A program made the translations under genes and the position numbers. A DNA stretch of 7,236 bases, from positions 1 to 7,236 of the forward strand of contig DATLJU010000245.1 in the NCBI GenBank assembly GCA_035538735.1, written 5' to 3'. Positions 7,203-7,236 of this stretch are shown piece after piece (position 1 is the stretch's first letter; every line of letters begins with the position of its first letter). The notes beneath the pieces were generated by a model that saw only the letters and a list, made by a program, of their open reading frames with translations, did not search any database and had not been told where the DNA came from. This DNA comes from Anaeromyxobacter_A sp035538735 (GTDB taxonomy: Bacteria; Myxococcota; Myxococcia; Myxococcales; Anaeromyxobacteraceae).

Positions 7203-7235
7203 TTACGGCGCTACGGCCCGCTCCAGCTCCGCTGC
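7203..7235 (-). CDS. Probable 3' end of a convergent gene (last ten codons only)
   Basis: Read on the minus strand from the right edge, one frame gives AAELERAVAP followed by TAA at 7205-7203. Codon third positions are mostly G or C and the short peptide looks like an ordinary helical C-terminus. The repeat between it and homocitrate synthase fits the usual placement of such elements between converging genes. Ten codons cannot identify a protein, another minus-strand frame also stays open through the region, and the call rests on context; no function is suggested. Confidence 0.3.
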   Translation of the reverse strand, partial: AAELERAVAP

Positions 7236-7236
7236 T

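Overview
This is a very GC-rich (roughly 70% or more by eye) bacterial segment. It carries three plus-strand genes packed head to tail and, at the right edge, what looks like the last few codons of a convergent gene. Base composition, codon use and gene content (a Thermus/yeast-type homocitrate synthase beside a giant acyl-adenylating protein) suggest a high-GC deltaproteobacterium or Myxococcota, perhaps Anaeromyxobacter-like. That placement is inference; nothing in the window proves it.

Layout: (1) positions 2-1234, the 3' part of an RsmB/NOP-family rRNA cytosine-5 methyltransferase gene whose 5' end lies outside the window. Its shortened NusB-like N-terminal region is interrupted in frame by a 100-bp double-hairpin palindromic repeat. 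(2) 1285-5964, a 1559-residue multidomain protein: helical N-terminus, an ANL (acyl-CoA synthetase-type) adenylation module, a long alpha-helical/HEAT-like middle, an unassigned domain with faint kinase-like features, and a C-terminal GNAT acyltransferase. (3) 5961-7097, a homocitrate synthase very like the Thermus Lys20-type enzyme, joined to the preceding gene by an ATGA stop/start overlap. (4) 7098-7236, an intergenic stretch with a second copy of the same repeat family, then the probable 3' end of a minus-strand gene.

The 4-bp overlap makes translational coupling of genes 2 and 3 likely, so the multidomain ligase/acyltransferase and homocitrate synthase probably act together. Homocitrate synthase condenses acetyl-CoA with 2-oxoglutarate. 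The large protein has the parts to activate a carboxylic acid as acyl-AMP and to move an acyl group onto an amine. No other alpha-aminoadipate lysine gene and no nif gene is visible, so whether the pair serves lysine synthesis, nitrogenase cofactor supply or an undescribed product is open. The most unusual points are the repeat translated within the methyltransferase gene, the ANL-helical-GNAT fusion coupled to homocitrate synthase, and an apparent loss of the usual A10 catalytic lysine in the ANL module.
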